Notes: generated by a model not told the origin, from the sequence alone. Positions 16,179 to 25,170 are shown, counted from the first letter of the stretch. The stretch: DNA of 64,000 bases from an uncultured Verrucomicrobiota bacterium (GCA_903922605.1 CAIXUG010000030.1:1-64000); one strand, 5' to 3'. Numbers and translations are program-made.

Positions 16179-18941
16179 TTGTTGTCTATTCCCCTCTGCT
16201 TGAGCACCGAAGCCACCAACGTCCCTGTGAAGCTGCCCGAACTCCTCGCCCCTGCGGGCGACTGGGAGTGCGCCCGCGCGGCCGTTGAGAATGGCGCGGA
16301 TGCCATCTACTTCGGACTCGACCGCTTCAACGCCCGGATGCGCGCCCACAATTTCACCGAGGCCGACCTGCCGGGCCTGATGGCCTTTCTCCATCGGCGC
16401 GGCGTGAAGGGCTACGTGACCTTCAACACCCTGGTCTTCGCCGACGAACTGCCGGCAGCCGAGGAATACCTGCGCGCGATCATCGCCGCCGGAGTCGATG
16501 CCGCCATCGTGCAGGACATCGGCATCTGCCGACTCATCCGCCAGCTGTCGCCCGACTTCCCGATTCACGGCTCGACCCAGATGACGGTGACCAGCGCCGC
16601 CGGCGTGGAATTCGTCCGCGATCTCGGCGCCAACCTCGTCGTGCTCGCGCGCGAAAACTCGATCAAGGAGATCGAGGCGATCCAGCGCGAACAGGCCGAG
16701 GGTAGTAAGACAGTAAACAGTAAATCAGTAATCAGTGAGACGGTGAGCAATGAGCAATCGGCTGCGGGCAGCCTGAATACTGATTTACTGAACACTGACC
16801 CACTGTTTACTGATCACTCCCAGCGCTCCGCGCTGCCCCTCGAGGTGTTCGTCCACGGCGCGCTTTGTGTCGCCTACTCGGGCCAATGCCTCACGAGCGA
16901 GTCGCTCGGTGGACGCAGCGCCAATCGCGGCGAGTGCGCGCAGGCGTGCCGGATGCCCTACGACCTCATCTCCGACGGCCAGCAGGTGCCGCTCGGTGAC
17001 AAGCGTTACCTGCTGTCCCCGCAGGATCTTGCTGGGCTCGAGGTGCTGCCCGAGCTGGTGAAGTCCGGCGTGGCGTCGCTCAAGATCGAGGGGCGGCTGA
17101 AAGCGCCCGAATACGTCGCGAGCATCACGCGGGTTTACCGGCAGGCGCTGGACCGTCTCGGCGGCAGGCCACCGGTGACGGCCCCCGCTGCCGCGAACGC
17201 GAGCCCGGGGAGTGACCGGTACGCCTTGGAGATGGCCTTCTCGCGCGGCCTCTATACCGGCTGGTTTCGTGGCATCAACAATCAGGAGCTGGCCCATGCC
17301 CGCTTCGGCAAGAAGCGCGGCGTGTATCTCGGCAAGGTCGAGCGCATCGATCGAGATCGCGTGTGGGCGCGGCTGGAAGGGCCGCTCAAGCCGGGTGATG
17401 GCATCGTCTTCGACGCCGGCCGGCCCGACGAAAAGGAGGAGGGCGGCCGCATCTACACCCTCGACGACCGCAACGGATTCACGGCTCTCGGCTTTGGTAC
17501 CGGGGCGGTCGATTTCAGCCGCGTCCTGCCCGGCCAATTGCTGTGGAAGACCAACGACCCCGCGCTCGACCGCGACGTGCGGAAAACCTTCGAGGGCGAC
17601 GCGCCCAAGTACACGCGGCCGGTCATCGCCGAGGTTCACGGCCATTCGGGCGCGCCCCTGACCCTCATCCTCCGCGACGAGGCGGGGAATGTGGTCCAGC
17701 TCGCCTCGACGCTGCCGCTGGCGAAGGCGGAGAAGCGTCCGCTCACGGACGATTCGTTGCGCGACCAGCTCGGCCGGCTCGGCGGCACGCCCTTTCATTT
17801 GGGCGAACTGCGCAACCGGCTCGAGGGCGAAGTCATCCTGCCCATCAGCGAACTCAACCGCCTGCGCCGCGAAGCCGCCGCCCAGCTCGACGCGCTCCGC
17901 ACGCAGCCGAAGCGGTGGAAGGCATCGGGTCTGGGTTCTGGGGTTTTGGGTCTGGGCTCTGGTAGCACGACTCCAAGCGAAAGCACACGGACTGAAACCC
18001 CAGATCCCAAACCCCAGACCCAAGATCCTACGCTCTGCGTCCTCGTGCGGAATCTGGCGCAGCTCGACGCGGCGTTGTCGTGCGGGATCGAGACCATTTA
18101 CTGCGAATTCGAGGATCCGAAGAAATACCGCGAGGCGGTCACGACCTTCCACACCGCACGCAGTTGCCGGGCGTCGAATCCCGCGAATTCCAACGAGCGG
18201 CCTTCCATCTGGGTCGCGCCGCCGCGCATCACCAAGCCGGGCGAGGAATGGATCCTCAAGCAGGTCCGCTCCGCCAACGCCGACGGCTACCTGGTTCGCA
18301 ACTACGACCACCTGAAGTTCTTCGCGGACTGCCGGCGCATCGGCGACTTCTCGCTGAACGTGGCCAACGGGCTGACCGCCGAATACTTCATGCGGCAGCA
18401 CGGCCTGGAGCGGCTCACCGCGAGCTACGATCTGAACGCGGCCCAGCTCGAGGCGCTGCTCACGTCCGCGCCGCCGGAGTGGTTCGAGGTGACCATCCAC
18501 CAGCACATGCCGATGTTTCACATGGAGCACTGCGTGTTCTGCGCTTTCCTTTCGACCGGCACGGACTTCACGAATTGCGGCCGACCCTGTGACAAGCACG
18601 ACGTGCGGCTGCGCGACCGCGTGGGCATGGAGCATCCGCTCAAGGCCGACGCCGGCTGCCGCAACACCGTCTTCAACGCGCGCGCGCAGACCGGCGCCGA
18701 ATCCGTGGACCGCCTGCTCGCGCTGGGCGTGCGGAAGTTCCGCATCGAGTTCGTCAACGAGTCGCCCGAGGAAGTGACCACGACCATCACCCGCTACCGG
18801 GCGCTGCTGCGCGGCGAACTCACGGGCACCCAGCTCTGGAAGGAGCTGAAGCTGCACAGCCAGCTCGGAGTCACCCGCGGCCAGATGGAACAGAGCGGCG
18901 CGCGGAAGGTCTTCCCCAAGGCAGTTCAGCCCGTTGTGTGA
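16179..18941 (+). CDS. U32 peptidase-family protein (YhbU/RlhA-like) with internal repeat insertions
   Basis: This 920-residue protein opens with the U32 pattern LPELLAPAGDWECARAAVEN, GADAIYFGLDRFNAR and FVHGALCVAYSGQCLTSESL, including the Cys cluster CLTSESLGGRSANRGECAQAC. A C-terminal segment with CVFCAFLSTG, NCGRPCDKH and GCRNTVFN adds more conserved cysteines. Members include collagenase-like PrtC and RlhA, which takes part in 23S rRNA hydroxylation; I favour an RNA-modification-type role but cannot prove it. Two low-complexity stretches (about residues 174-217 and 584-618) are encoded by hairpin repeats inserted in frame. Start is uncertain: TTG at 16179 or GTG at 16227. Confidence 0.88.
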   Translation: MLSIPLCLSTEATNVPVKLPELLAPAGDWECARAAVENGADAIYFGLDRFNARMRAHNFTEADLPGLMAFLHRRGVKGYVTFNTLVFADELPAAEEYLRAIIAAGVDAAIVQDIGICRLIRQLSPDFPIHGSTQMTVTSAAGVEFVRDLGANLVVLARENSIKEIEAIQREQAEGSKTVNSKSVISETVSNEQSAAGSLNTDLLNTDPLFTDHSQRSALPLEVFVHGALCVAYSGQCLTSESLGGRSANRGECAQACRMPYDLISDGQQVPLGDKRYLLSPQDLAGLEVLPELVKSGVASLKIEGRLKAPEYVASITRVYRQALDRLGGRPPVTAPAAANASPGSDRYALEMAFSRGLYTGWFRGINNQELAHARFGKKRGVYLGKVERIDRDRVWARLEGPLKPGDGIVFDAGRPDEKEEGGRIYTLDDRNGFTALGFGTGAVDFSRVLPGQLLWKTNDPALDRDVRKTFEGDAPKYTRPVIAEVHGHSGAPLTLILRDEAGNVVQLASTLPLAKAEKRPLTDDSLRDQLGRLGGTPFHLGELRNRLEGEVILPISELNRLRREAAAQLDALRTQPKRWKASGLGSGVLGLGSGSTTPSESTRTETPDPKPQTQDPTLCVLVRNLAQLDAALSCGIETIYCEFEDPKKYREAVTTFHTARSCRASNPANSNERPSIWVAPPRITKPGEEWILKQVRSANADGYLVRNYDHLKFFADCRRIGDFSLNVANGLTAEYFMRQHGLERLTASYDLNAAQLEALLTSAPPEWFEVTIHQHMPMFHMEHCVFCAFLSTGTDFTNCGRPCDKHDVRLRDRVGMEHPLKADAGCRNTVFNARAQTGAESVDRLLALGVRKFRIEFVNESPEEVTTTITRYRALLRGELTGTQLWKELKLHSQLGVTRGQMEQSGARKVFPKAVQPVV
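16701..16817. repeat. Tandem-repeat hairpin inserted in the U32 gene (1)
   Basis: Arms built of CAGTAAT/CAGTAAA-like units (left 16701-16739, right about 16773-16817) are inverted to each other around a short GC-rich loop. It translates in frame as a Ser/Thr/Asn-rich stretch that interrupts the conserved U32 domain just before the FVHGALC motif. Confidence 0.8.
17927..18028. repeat. Tandem-repeat hairpin inserted in the U32 gene (2)
   Basis: Left arm (17927-17956) repeats GGGTCTGG-like units and right arm (17998-18028) carries the inverted CCCCAGA-like units. It is read in frame as a Gly/Ser then Pro/Thr/Gln-rich linker between the two halves of the protein. Confidence 0.8.
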
Positions 18942-18970
18942 TCGGCCGCACGCTCGCGGACGAATTCACA

Positions 18971-19030
18971 CTGCATCACACTGCATCACACTGCATCACG
19001 CTTCATCACGCTTCATCACGCTTCGTTCAC
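18971..19030. repeat. 10-bp tandem repeat at the trmO 3' end
   Basis: Six consecutive 10-base units: three of the CTGCATCACA type, two of CTTCATCACG and a decayed sixth. The array lies between the converging U32 and trmO genes and supplies the last trmO codons and its stop (18996-18998). Confidence 0.85.
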
Positions 19031-19853
19031 ACTTCGTTGGCGGGGGCGGTTCGCTGCACGGCCAGCGGTCGAGGAAGGCGAGTTGCGCGGCGCGGTCGGG
19101 GATGTCGTCCAGCTTTGGGTCGTTGAGGAAGCGCGGGGGATAGGCGGCATCCAGCGCGATCACCTGGACGGTCGAACCCTCAACCGTGAAGAAGGCCCGC
19201 CACGCCCCGCAGCCGATTTCCCGATGCACGCCCTGGCGCTGCCGGATGCGCCGCGTGCGGTGAGGTGAAGGATCGCGCGACAGCAACTCGATGAGGCGCG
19301 GCCGGTAGTCGATGCCCCAGGTAGTCAGCAGCCATTCGCCCTGTTCCTCCGCGAGCGGTGAGAATTGCACGGTGAACTGCGGCGGCGCCGTCAGCGCGGC
19401 ATCCACTTCGTCGTGCCAGCCGGCCTTGGCGTCCGGAAAGGAATCGTAGGTGGGGATGTAGGGCTTGATGTCGAAGACCGGCGTGCCTTCCACCAGATCG
19501 CACGCGCCCAGGATGAGGCGACGTCCCTCGACCCCCAGCAGTTGCACGGGCGTCAGGCCCAGAGGATTCGGCCGGTGCGGCGAACGTGTCGCGAACACGC
19601 CACGCCGGCGGGCCGGTCCACGCGGCGGCAGCACGAGCGGACGCCAGGTGGTGTTGCGATGGAACCACCAGACGAGCCACACGCGGGAAAAGCCGGCGAG
19701 ATCGCGCACCGCCTGCTCGTAATTCGCGCCCGGGAGGAGTTCGAGCACGTTGCGCTCCGGCTCCGTCTCCAGAGGCTGATGGCGCGCCTGAAACTTCACG
19801 TGCTTGCCCGAACGGATGAACCCGATCGGGCGTAAGGTCAGCGCCGGTTCCAT
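18996..19853 (-). CDS. trmO: tRNA (N6-threonylcarbamoyladenosine37-N6)-methyltransferase TrmO-like
   Basis: This 285-residue protein is of the TrmO/YaeB (UPF0066) family, which uses S-adenosylmethionine to methylate t6A37 of tRNA. The signature is RSPHRPNPLGLTPVQLLGVE, preceded by RRRGVFATRSPH and followed by GTPVFDIKPYIPTYDSFPDA. A C-terminal extension (DYRPRLIELLSRDP and on) matches the TrmO C-terminal domain. The start at ATG 19853 begins ALTLRPIGFIRS, the usual N-terminus. The last codons derive from a tandem repeat. It follows yciH by 29 bases. Confidence 0.93.
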   Translation of the reverse strand: MEPALTLRPIGFIRSGKHVKFQARHQPLETEPERNVLELLPGANYEQAVRDLAGFSRVWLVWWFHRNTTWRPLVLPPRGPARRRGVFATRSPHRPNPLGLTPVQLLGVEGRRLILGACDLVEGTPVFDIKPYIPTYDSFPDAKAGWHDEVDAALTAPPQFTVQFSPLAEEQGEWLLTTWGIDYRPRLIELLSRDPSPHRTRRIRQRQGVHREIGCGAWRAFFTVEGSTVQVIALDAAYPPRFLNDPKLDDIPDRAAQLAFLDRWPCSEPPPPTKCERSVMKRDEA

Positions 19854-19882
19854 GCGGTTGGGGAGGCAGGTGCCGTAGCGGC

Positions 19883-20269
19883 TCAGCCGCCAGCCATCAC
19901 GGGACGGAAGCCCGCCTCCGCAAGGATGCGCGCGACCTCGGGACGCTGGTCTCCCTGGATCTCGATGCGGCCCTCTTTCACGGTGCCACCGGTGCCGCAC
20001 GCCTGCTGCATCGCCTTCGCTAGCTTTTCCTTCTCCGGCAGTCCGATGCCGACAAAGCCGGTCACGACCGTGACCGTCTTCCCGCCGCGCCCGGCTTTCG
20101 ATCGGATGATGTCCACGCGTCCTCGATTCTTCTTCTTCGGCGGCTCGGCGAGGGGAGCCGCATTCGGGTCGACGACGGGACCCGGAGGCAGACCGTCGCT
20201 GCTGAGCGCCGCGAATGGATTCTGTCCAAGACCTGCCCCGCCGTCGGTCGGGATGCGCTTGTTACTCAT
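19883..20269 (-). CDS. yciH: SUI1/YciH-family translation factor
   Basis: This 128-residue protein is a bacterial homologue of eIF1 (SUI1). After a Pro-rich N-terminal tail it shows RSKAGRGGKTVTVVTGF, then LAKAMQQACGTGGTVKEGRI and a final GDQRPEVARILAEAGF, all typical of YciH. YciH is thought to influence start-site selection or ribosome activity under stress. It lies upstream of trmO on the same strand, so the two probably share a transcript. ATG start. Confidence 0.94.
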   Translation of the reverse strand: MSNKRIPTDGGAGLGQNPFAALSSDGLPPGPVVDPNAAPLAEPPKKKNRGRVDIIRSKAGRGGKTVTVVTGFVGIGLPEKEKLAKAMQQACGTGGTVKEGRIEIQGDQRPEVARILAEAGFRPVMAGG

Positions 20270-20418
20270 GCCGTTTGTGGGTGTCGCCGTGTTCGGCGGA
20301 CGTGCGGAGGAACTTAGTAGGACGAAGGAGGGAGTCGAGCCTCCCGTGCGGGGGAGCAGGGGTGAAAGGGAGCGGGGGTGCGGGTGAAAACCGGACCATA
20401 CAGCATTGCACCGCGAAG

Positions 20419-21687
20419 GTGCGCCTGTTTCGCTTCGGCATCAAAATCGCGGTCATTGGGGGCGGTCCGGCCGGGCTGCGCGCGGCGGAAGTGGCCGTCA
20501 CGGGCGGGGCCGAGGTCACGCTCTTCGACGCCAAACCGTCGGTCGGACGCAAGTTCCTCGTGGCCGGGCGGGGCGGGCTCAATCTCACCCACTCGGAACC
20601 GCGCGACCGCTTCGTCACGCGCTACGGCGGCCCCGGAACGCCCGAGGGATTCTGGCCGGCGGTGCTGTCTGACTTTGATGCCGATGCCCTGCGGGCCTGG
20701 GCGGCCGAGCTGGGGGTCGAGACCTTCGTCGGCACCAGCGGTCGGGTCTTCCCGCGCGAGATGAAGGCCGCTCCGCTGCTGCGTCGCTGGGTCGAACGCC
20801 TGCGGCGACAGGGAGTTCACTTCGCGCTGCGGCATCGCTGGACCGGCCTGCGCTCCGGCACTCCGGTGCAATTGGATTTCCAAGTCGAAGGCGAAACGCG
20901 CTCCCTCGAGACCGACGCCGTAATCCTCGCCCTCGGGGGCGGCTCATGGCCGGAGACCGGATCCGACGGCACCTGGGTCGAACCCTTCCGGCAGCTCGGC
21001 GTCGCGGTCACGCCGCTGGCACCGGCAAATTGCGGATGGAAGGTTGCCTGGCCGCCCGCGCTGCTGGCTGCGGCTGATGGCCTAGCGCTGAAGAATATCA
21101 CCGCGCGCGCCGGCACGAAGACGATCTCGGGCGAACTGCTCATCACCCGCTACGGCCTCGAAGGCGGCGCGATCTACCAGCTAGGCGCGGCATTACGAGC
21201 CATGCCCGAACCAGAACTCATCCTCGATCTCAAACCCACCTTCACCGTGGAGCAACTCGTCGCGAAGCTGGGACCGTTGCGGCGGAACTTCCTCGCCGAA
21301 GCCCGGTCACGTTGGCGTCTGAGCGACGCCGCTTTTGCACTGCTCAGCCACCTTTCGCCACCGGAAGCCTTCACCTCCGCGGCCGCGCTTGTCGCCGCGA
21401 CGAAGGAGTGCCGGGTGCGACTCACAGGACCGCAACCGATTGCCGAGGCGATCTCCTCGGCGGGCGGTGTCGGCTGGAGTGAACTCGACCCGACACTGAT
21501 GCTGCGTCGGTCGCCGGGCGTCTTCGTCGCTGGTGAAATGATCGACTGGGAGGCGCCGACCGGCGGCTACCTCATGCAGGGCTGTTTTTCCACTGGCACG
21601 CGGGCGGCTCGGAGCGCTCTTGAATGGGAAATTACTTTACGAAAAAAAGGCCCCGATGACCGCAAGTTCCCTTCCCCCTCACCCTAA
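20419..21687 (+). CDS. HI0933/BaiN-family FAD-dependent oxidoreductase
   Basis: The 422-residue flavoprotein has an N-terminal dinucleotide-binding motif IAVIGGGPAGLRAAEVA, the family motif GRKFLVAGRGGLNLTHSE and the C-terminal FAD contact FVAGEMIDWEAPTGGYLMQG. This matches the HI0933-like family (TIGR03862-type subgroup). Its substrate is unknown; other members include proteins annotated as BaiN. I choose the GTG at 20419, just before the nucleotide-binding strand; longer readings lack conserved sequence. The last residues (FPSPSP) and stop codon come from the 163-bp inverted-repeat element at 21671. Confidence 0.9.
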   Translation: MRLFRFGIKIAVIGGGPAGLRAAEVAVTGGAEVTLFDAKPSVGRKFLVAGRGGLNLTHSEPRDRFVTRYGGPGTPEGFWPAVLSDFDADALRAWAAELGVETFVGTSGRVFPREMKAAPLLRRWVERLRRQGVHFALRHRWTGLRSGTPVQLDFQVEGETRSLETDAVILALGGGSWPETGSDGTWVEPFRQLGVAVTPLAPANCGWKVAWPPALLAAADGLALKNITARAGTKTISGELLITRYGLEGGAIYQLGAALRAMPEPELILDLKPTFTVEQLVAKLGPLRRNFLAEARSRWRLSDAAFALLSHLSPPEAFTSAAALVAATKECRVRLTGPQPIAEAISSAGGVGWSELDPTLMLRRSPGVFVAGEMIDWEAPTGGYLMQGCFSTGTRAARSALEWEITLRKKGPDDRKFPSPSP

Positions 21688-21833
21688 CCCTCTCCCTTGA
21701 GGAGAGGGAAAAGCCGGGCGGCCTCACGGATTTTTCCAAAAGCGCCTTCGGCAACCCCAGCGCCCGATTTTGCAAGAGGACAGGCGGCGATTCTCCCTCT
21801 CCCTGAGGGAGAGGGCCGGGGTGAGGGGGAAAG
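21671..21833. mobile_element. 163-bp inverted-repeat element, copy 1
   Basis: Ends are inverted copies of CTTCCCCCTCACCC followed by paired CCCTCTCCC / GGGAGAGGG hairpins at each side. Copies 2 (41563-41723) and 3 (47351-47513) have nearly the same length and share interior pieces such as AAGCCGGGCGG (copies 1 and 3) and a GGCGA-ATTC-CCTCTCCC block near one end. The element supplies the stop codon of the upstream flavoprotein gene. No target-site duplication was seen. Confidence 0.75.
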
Positions 21834-21938
21834 CAACTCGCGCCCATCTGGCACTCTAACTAACGAAGCCATGCCCAAAGTGGCCGTCCACTTTGCGGCG
21901 TTGTTGTTTCTGAAACCGGCCTCACGCCGACTTAAATC

Positions 21939-23246
21939 TCACACCTCTTCCAGAGCCTTCGTCGCATCGCCGAACTTCGGGAGACGGACGTTCATCTTGT
22001 CCATCATCGACAGGTAGAGCCGGCACATCTGGCGCTCGGGCTTCTCCTTGTAGTCGAGCACCCGGCCGCCCTGGATGCGACCGCCTCCGCCGCCGACCAT
22101 GATGACCGGCAGCTGATCGTTGTTGTGGTTCCCCGACATCATGCTGGAGCAGTACATCAGCATGGAATTGTCGAGCAGCGTGCGCGGGCCTTCCTGGATG
22201 CCGTCGAGCTTGCGTGCGATGTAGGCCACCTGCTGGAGGAAGAACTGGTTCACCTTGAGCCAGTCCGCCGTGTCGCTGTGCGAGAGCAGATGGTGGATCA
22301 TGTAGTCCACGCCGAGATTCGGGAAACGCAGCGAGCTGTGGTCGTTGTTCAGCTTGAGCGTCGTGACGCGCGTGGTGTCGGTCTGGAAGCCGAGCACGAG
22401 GATGTCGCACATCAGCTTCATGTGCTCCGCAATGTCCTGCGGGATGCCGTCGGCGGGGCGCGGGATGTTCGGCGCGCTCAGGGTTGGCCGCCAGCCCTGC
22501 AGTTCGCCCTTCTTGCCGGCGTTCTCGATGCGCAGTTCCACGTCGCGCACGGAATCAAGATACTCGTCGAGCTTGTGCTGATCGTTGGAGCTGATGTGAC
22601 GGCGCAGGTCCGTCGCGTCGGACAGCACGGCGTCGAGCACGCTCTTGTCGCCCTTGCTCACCTCATCCTTGAAGAGCCGGTCGAAGGCGAGCGCGGGATA
22701 GATCTCCAGCGGCGTCGGCGTGGTCGGCGAGCTCCACGAGATGTGGGAGCTGTAGAGCATCGAGTAGTTCTTGTGGACGGAGGGGTTCGACTTCTCGCAA
22801 CCCAGCACAAGGCTCGGCACCTTGGTCGAGCTGCCGTACCGCTGCGCCAGCAACTGGTCGATGCTCGTGCCCGACCGGATCTCGCCGCCCGAGGCCAACG
22901 GTGCGCCGGAGAGCAGGTTGCCCGTCTGCGAGCTGTGGATATTGCCCTTAGTCGCCTCGTCGTTGTAGAGGCCGCGGATGAAGAGCGTCTTCTCCCGGAA
23001 ATCGTTGAGCGGGGCCAGCACCTGGCCGAGCTCCATGCCCTTGCCCTCGCCCTTGGCCCACCATTCCTTGCTGTGAAAGCCGTTGCCGGAGAAAAGCACC
23101 GCCAAGCGGACCGGAGCTTCGCTCGCGGGCTTCACCCCGGCCGGCGGCGTGTCGCCCCAGACGGTGAGCGATTCCATCCACGGCAGCGCCATCGTGACGC
23201 CGACGCCCCGGAGAAAGGTGCGACGGGAGAATTGGTACGGGTTCAT
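21939..23246 (-). CDS. DUF1552 exported protein
   Basis: The 435-residue protein belongs to DUF1552, common in Verrucomicrobiota and Planctomycetota. A twin-arginine-like signal is visible (SRRTFLRGVGVTMALPWMES). Family blocks include RLAVLFSGNGFHSKEWWAKG, YNDEATKGNIHSSQTGNLLS and MLMYCSSMMSGNHNNDQLPV. The function is unknown; the genes usually sit directly after a DUF1592-type cytochrome gene, with which they seem to act in the periplasm. Here the DUF1592 gene is 1.9 kb upstream on the same strand, with two opposite-strand genes in between. Confidence 0.92.
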   Translation of the reverse strand: MNPYQFSRRTFLRGVGVTMALPWMESLTVWGDTPPAGVKPASEAPVRLAVLFSGNGFHSKEWWAKGEGKGMELGQVLAPLNDFREKTLFIRGLYNDEATKGNIHSSQTGNLLSGAPLASGGEIRSGTSIDQLLAQRYGSSTKVPSLVLGCEKSNPSVHKNYSMLYSSHISWSSPTTPTPLEIYPALAFDRLFKDEVSKGDKSVLDAVLSDATDLRRHISSNDQHKLDEYLDSVRDVELRIENAGKKGELQGWRPTLSAPNIPRPADGIPQDIAEHMKLMCDILVLGFQTDTTRVTTLKLNNDHSSLRFPNLGVDYMIHHLLSHSDTADWLKVNQFFLQQVAYIARKLDGIQEGPRTLLDNSMLMYCSSMMSGNHNNDQLPVIMVGGGGGRIQGGRVLDYKEKPERQMCRLYLSMMDKMNVRLPKFGDATKALEEV

Positions 23247-23486
23247 GGCAGGCTTATTTCGGGAAGGGGTTAGCAGAACGGTGGCAAATCGGAAAGAAGG
23301 GTTTCAGGCAATCATCCTACGCTGCGCAGGGGAAATGCCGCAGATCGTCAAGGAAAACGGGCGACGGACATAATTGCCAGCGGGCGAGGCATTGGGATTT
23401 CATTCGGCCATGCGTTCACCTCAGCACTCCGCAACAGCGACACCGCCTCCGGCCCGGTCAAAATCAACGCGCCCCTGCTTGGAGCC

Positions 23487-23963
23487 ATGAAGGCCACCCT
23501 TTCCTGGCAAACCGTCAGCGCACGCATCGTGGCGGGGCATCAAGTCGCCTCGGGATTGAATGCGAACCCACGGTTTCCCGGCGGCACGCTGCGGATGCAG
23601 GCGCCATTCTTCCGCGCGCTGGGCCTCGACCTCGCGGCCTATCACCGCGGCACGATGAACGTCAGCATCGCGCCGTGTCGCTATCGCGTGATCCGGGCGC
23701 CGATCACTTTCCGCCAGGTGAAGTGGCATCCGACGGAACCGGCGGAAGACTTTTCATTCTTCGATGTTCGAATGACGCCCGCAGCCGGCCCGCCGGTGGC
23801 GGGAAAAATCTATTACCCGCATCCCGACACGAAGCCGGAGCACTTCCAGCAACCGGACGTTCTGGAATTGCTTCTGCCCTTCGTCGGGGGCCTGAAATAC
23901 GGCGATGAAATCCAGCTCAGCGTTTCGGCCGAGCAGATGATTTTGGAACGATCAACTCTTTGA
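23487..23963 (+). CDS. Protein resembling archaeal CTP-dependent riboflavin kinase (DUF120 fold)
   Basis: This 158-residue protein looks like the RibK/DUF120 barrel of archaea. It has an N-terminal VAGHQVASGL, then LGLDLAAYHRGTMNVSI, which fits the LGF..Y.GTLN..L motif around the flavin and magnesium site. Near the end, GKIYYPHPDTKPEHF and LELLLPFVGGLKYGDEIQLSV fit the G.I..P....H and EII.P..L..GD.I.I blocks. I infer the fold from these motifs only. Kinase activity is a guess; the protein could bind a nucleotide or sugar. It is seven bases upstream of the GH172-like gene. ATG start, but an earlier start is not excluded. Confidence 0.55.
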   Translation: MKATLSWQTVSARIVAGHQVASGLNANPRFPGGTLRMQAPFFRALGLDLAAYHRGTMNVSIAPCRYRVIRAPITFRQVKWHPTEPAEDFSFFDVRMTPAAGPPVAGKIYYPHPDTKPEHFQQPDVLELLLPFVGGLKYGDEIQLSVSAEQMILERSTL

Positions 23964-23970
23964 GATTCCC

Positions 23971-24990
23971 ATGACCTTTTCCCAATTCCGCCGGGCAACG
24001 CTCGCCGCAATTCTTCTGGGCCTGACCCATGGCCACATGGTCGGCCAACCGGCCCCGGACCTCTATCGCATCACCGATGGCGTGACGCAGACCCGGACGG
24101 AGTTTCAGCAGGTGTCCGTGCCGATGGGGGGCGAGCACGTGCTGGCGGACCTCCGGGGGCCGGGCAAGGTGACCTACTTTTACATCACCGACGACAGCGT
24201 GGGTAAGTGGTATCCGGGTCTCCTGTTGAAGGTGTATTGGGACGACGCGACGGAGCCGGGCATCTGCGTGCCGCTGGCGGATTTCTTCGGCGCGGTCGCG
24301 GGCCGGTCGGTCGAATACCAGTCCGCCGTCATGCAGATCAATCACGCGTGTTTCATGTGCTATCTCCCGATGCCATTTTCCAAGCGGGCCAGGTTTGTCC
24401 TCGCCAACGACGGGGACCGGGACTATTCGCGCAAGGTGGCGTACGGAATCGATCATGAGCAGAGCCGCACCTACGCCAGGGAGAAGAGCCGGTTGCATTG
24501 CGAATGGAGGCGGAGCAATCCCGTGACGAACGGGCTGCACACCATTTTGGTGGCCCGGGGCCGGGGCCAGTATGTGGGTAGCATCCTGCAGGCCGTCTCC
24601 CGCAATCACCAAGTCTGGTTTGGCGAAGGTGACACAATCTTTCATCTTGATGGAAAAGCTTTCGCCCACACCCCCGGGACGGAAGATGAGTATGGATCGT
24701 GCTGGGAAGACCCGAACTGGCGGACGTTTTCGGCGCCCTACTGTGGCCATCTGCTGAACGAGAATGGCGTGAACCGGATGTTCCGATGGTATGTGGCCAA
24801 CCCGGTACGTTTCCAAAAGGCCTTGAAAGTCGAGCTTCAGAACCAGCACGAAAACGGCACTCCCACCACCGGCACCGACTCGGATGACTACACGAGCCTC
24901 GCCTTCTGGTATCAGGAAGGATCGCAGAAGGTGGCTCCGTTGCCCTCGTTCAAGGAACGCATGGCCGGCAGCTTTTCCGACCAGAAATAA
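23971..24990 (+). CDS. DUF2961 / GH172-family exported protein
   Basis: The 339-residue protein carries an N-terminal signal sequence (hydrophobic to about residue 27) and the DUF2961 pattern LRGPGKVTYFYITDD, LLLKVYWDDATEPGICVPLADFFGAV, and later FCWYLPMPF-like CYLPMPFSKRARFVLANDGD. DUF2961 is now glycoside hydrolase family 172, with difructose-anhydride and arabinofuranosidase activities known. The substrate here is unknown. It is coupled to the riboflavin-kinase-like gene and converges on the DUF1592 gene; a 10-bp-stem hairpin (25070-25097) lies in the gap between them. Confidence 0.87.
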   Translation: MTFSQFRRATLAAILLGLTHGHMVGQPAPDLYRITDGVTQTRTEFQQVSVPMGGEHVLADLRGPGKVTYFYITDDSVGKWYPGLLLKVYWDDATEPGICVPLADFFGAVAGRSVEYQSAVMQINHACFMCYLPMPFSKRARFVLANDGDRDYSRKVAYGIDHEQSRTYAREKSRLHCEWRRSNPVTNGLHTILVARGRGQYVGSILQAVSRNHQVWFGEGDTIFHLDGKAFAHTPGTEDEYGSCWEDPNWRTFSAPYCGHLLNENGVNRMFRWYVANPVRFQKALKVELQNQHENGTPTTGTDSDDYTSLAFWYQEGSQKVAPLPSFKERMAGSFSDQK

Positions 24991-25170
24991 TCGGTAATCG
25001 CCTCATCAAGTTGACGGTTCGACGGTGTAACCGAATGAACTCCTCAGGTTCGGCATGTTCGCACCTTGGGACGCACGGCATGCAGCAGCCGTGCGTCACC
25101 CGCGCAGTAGAAGCATAATCGTTTTAGTACAGCCCTCGGTACGGCAAGCGAGTCGTTCTGCAGCCAGAAT

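Noticed and set aside
18961-19030. CRISPR-like array
   Set aside because: Units are only 10 bases and have no spacers, so this is a simple tandem repeat.
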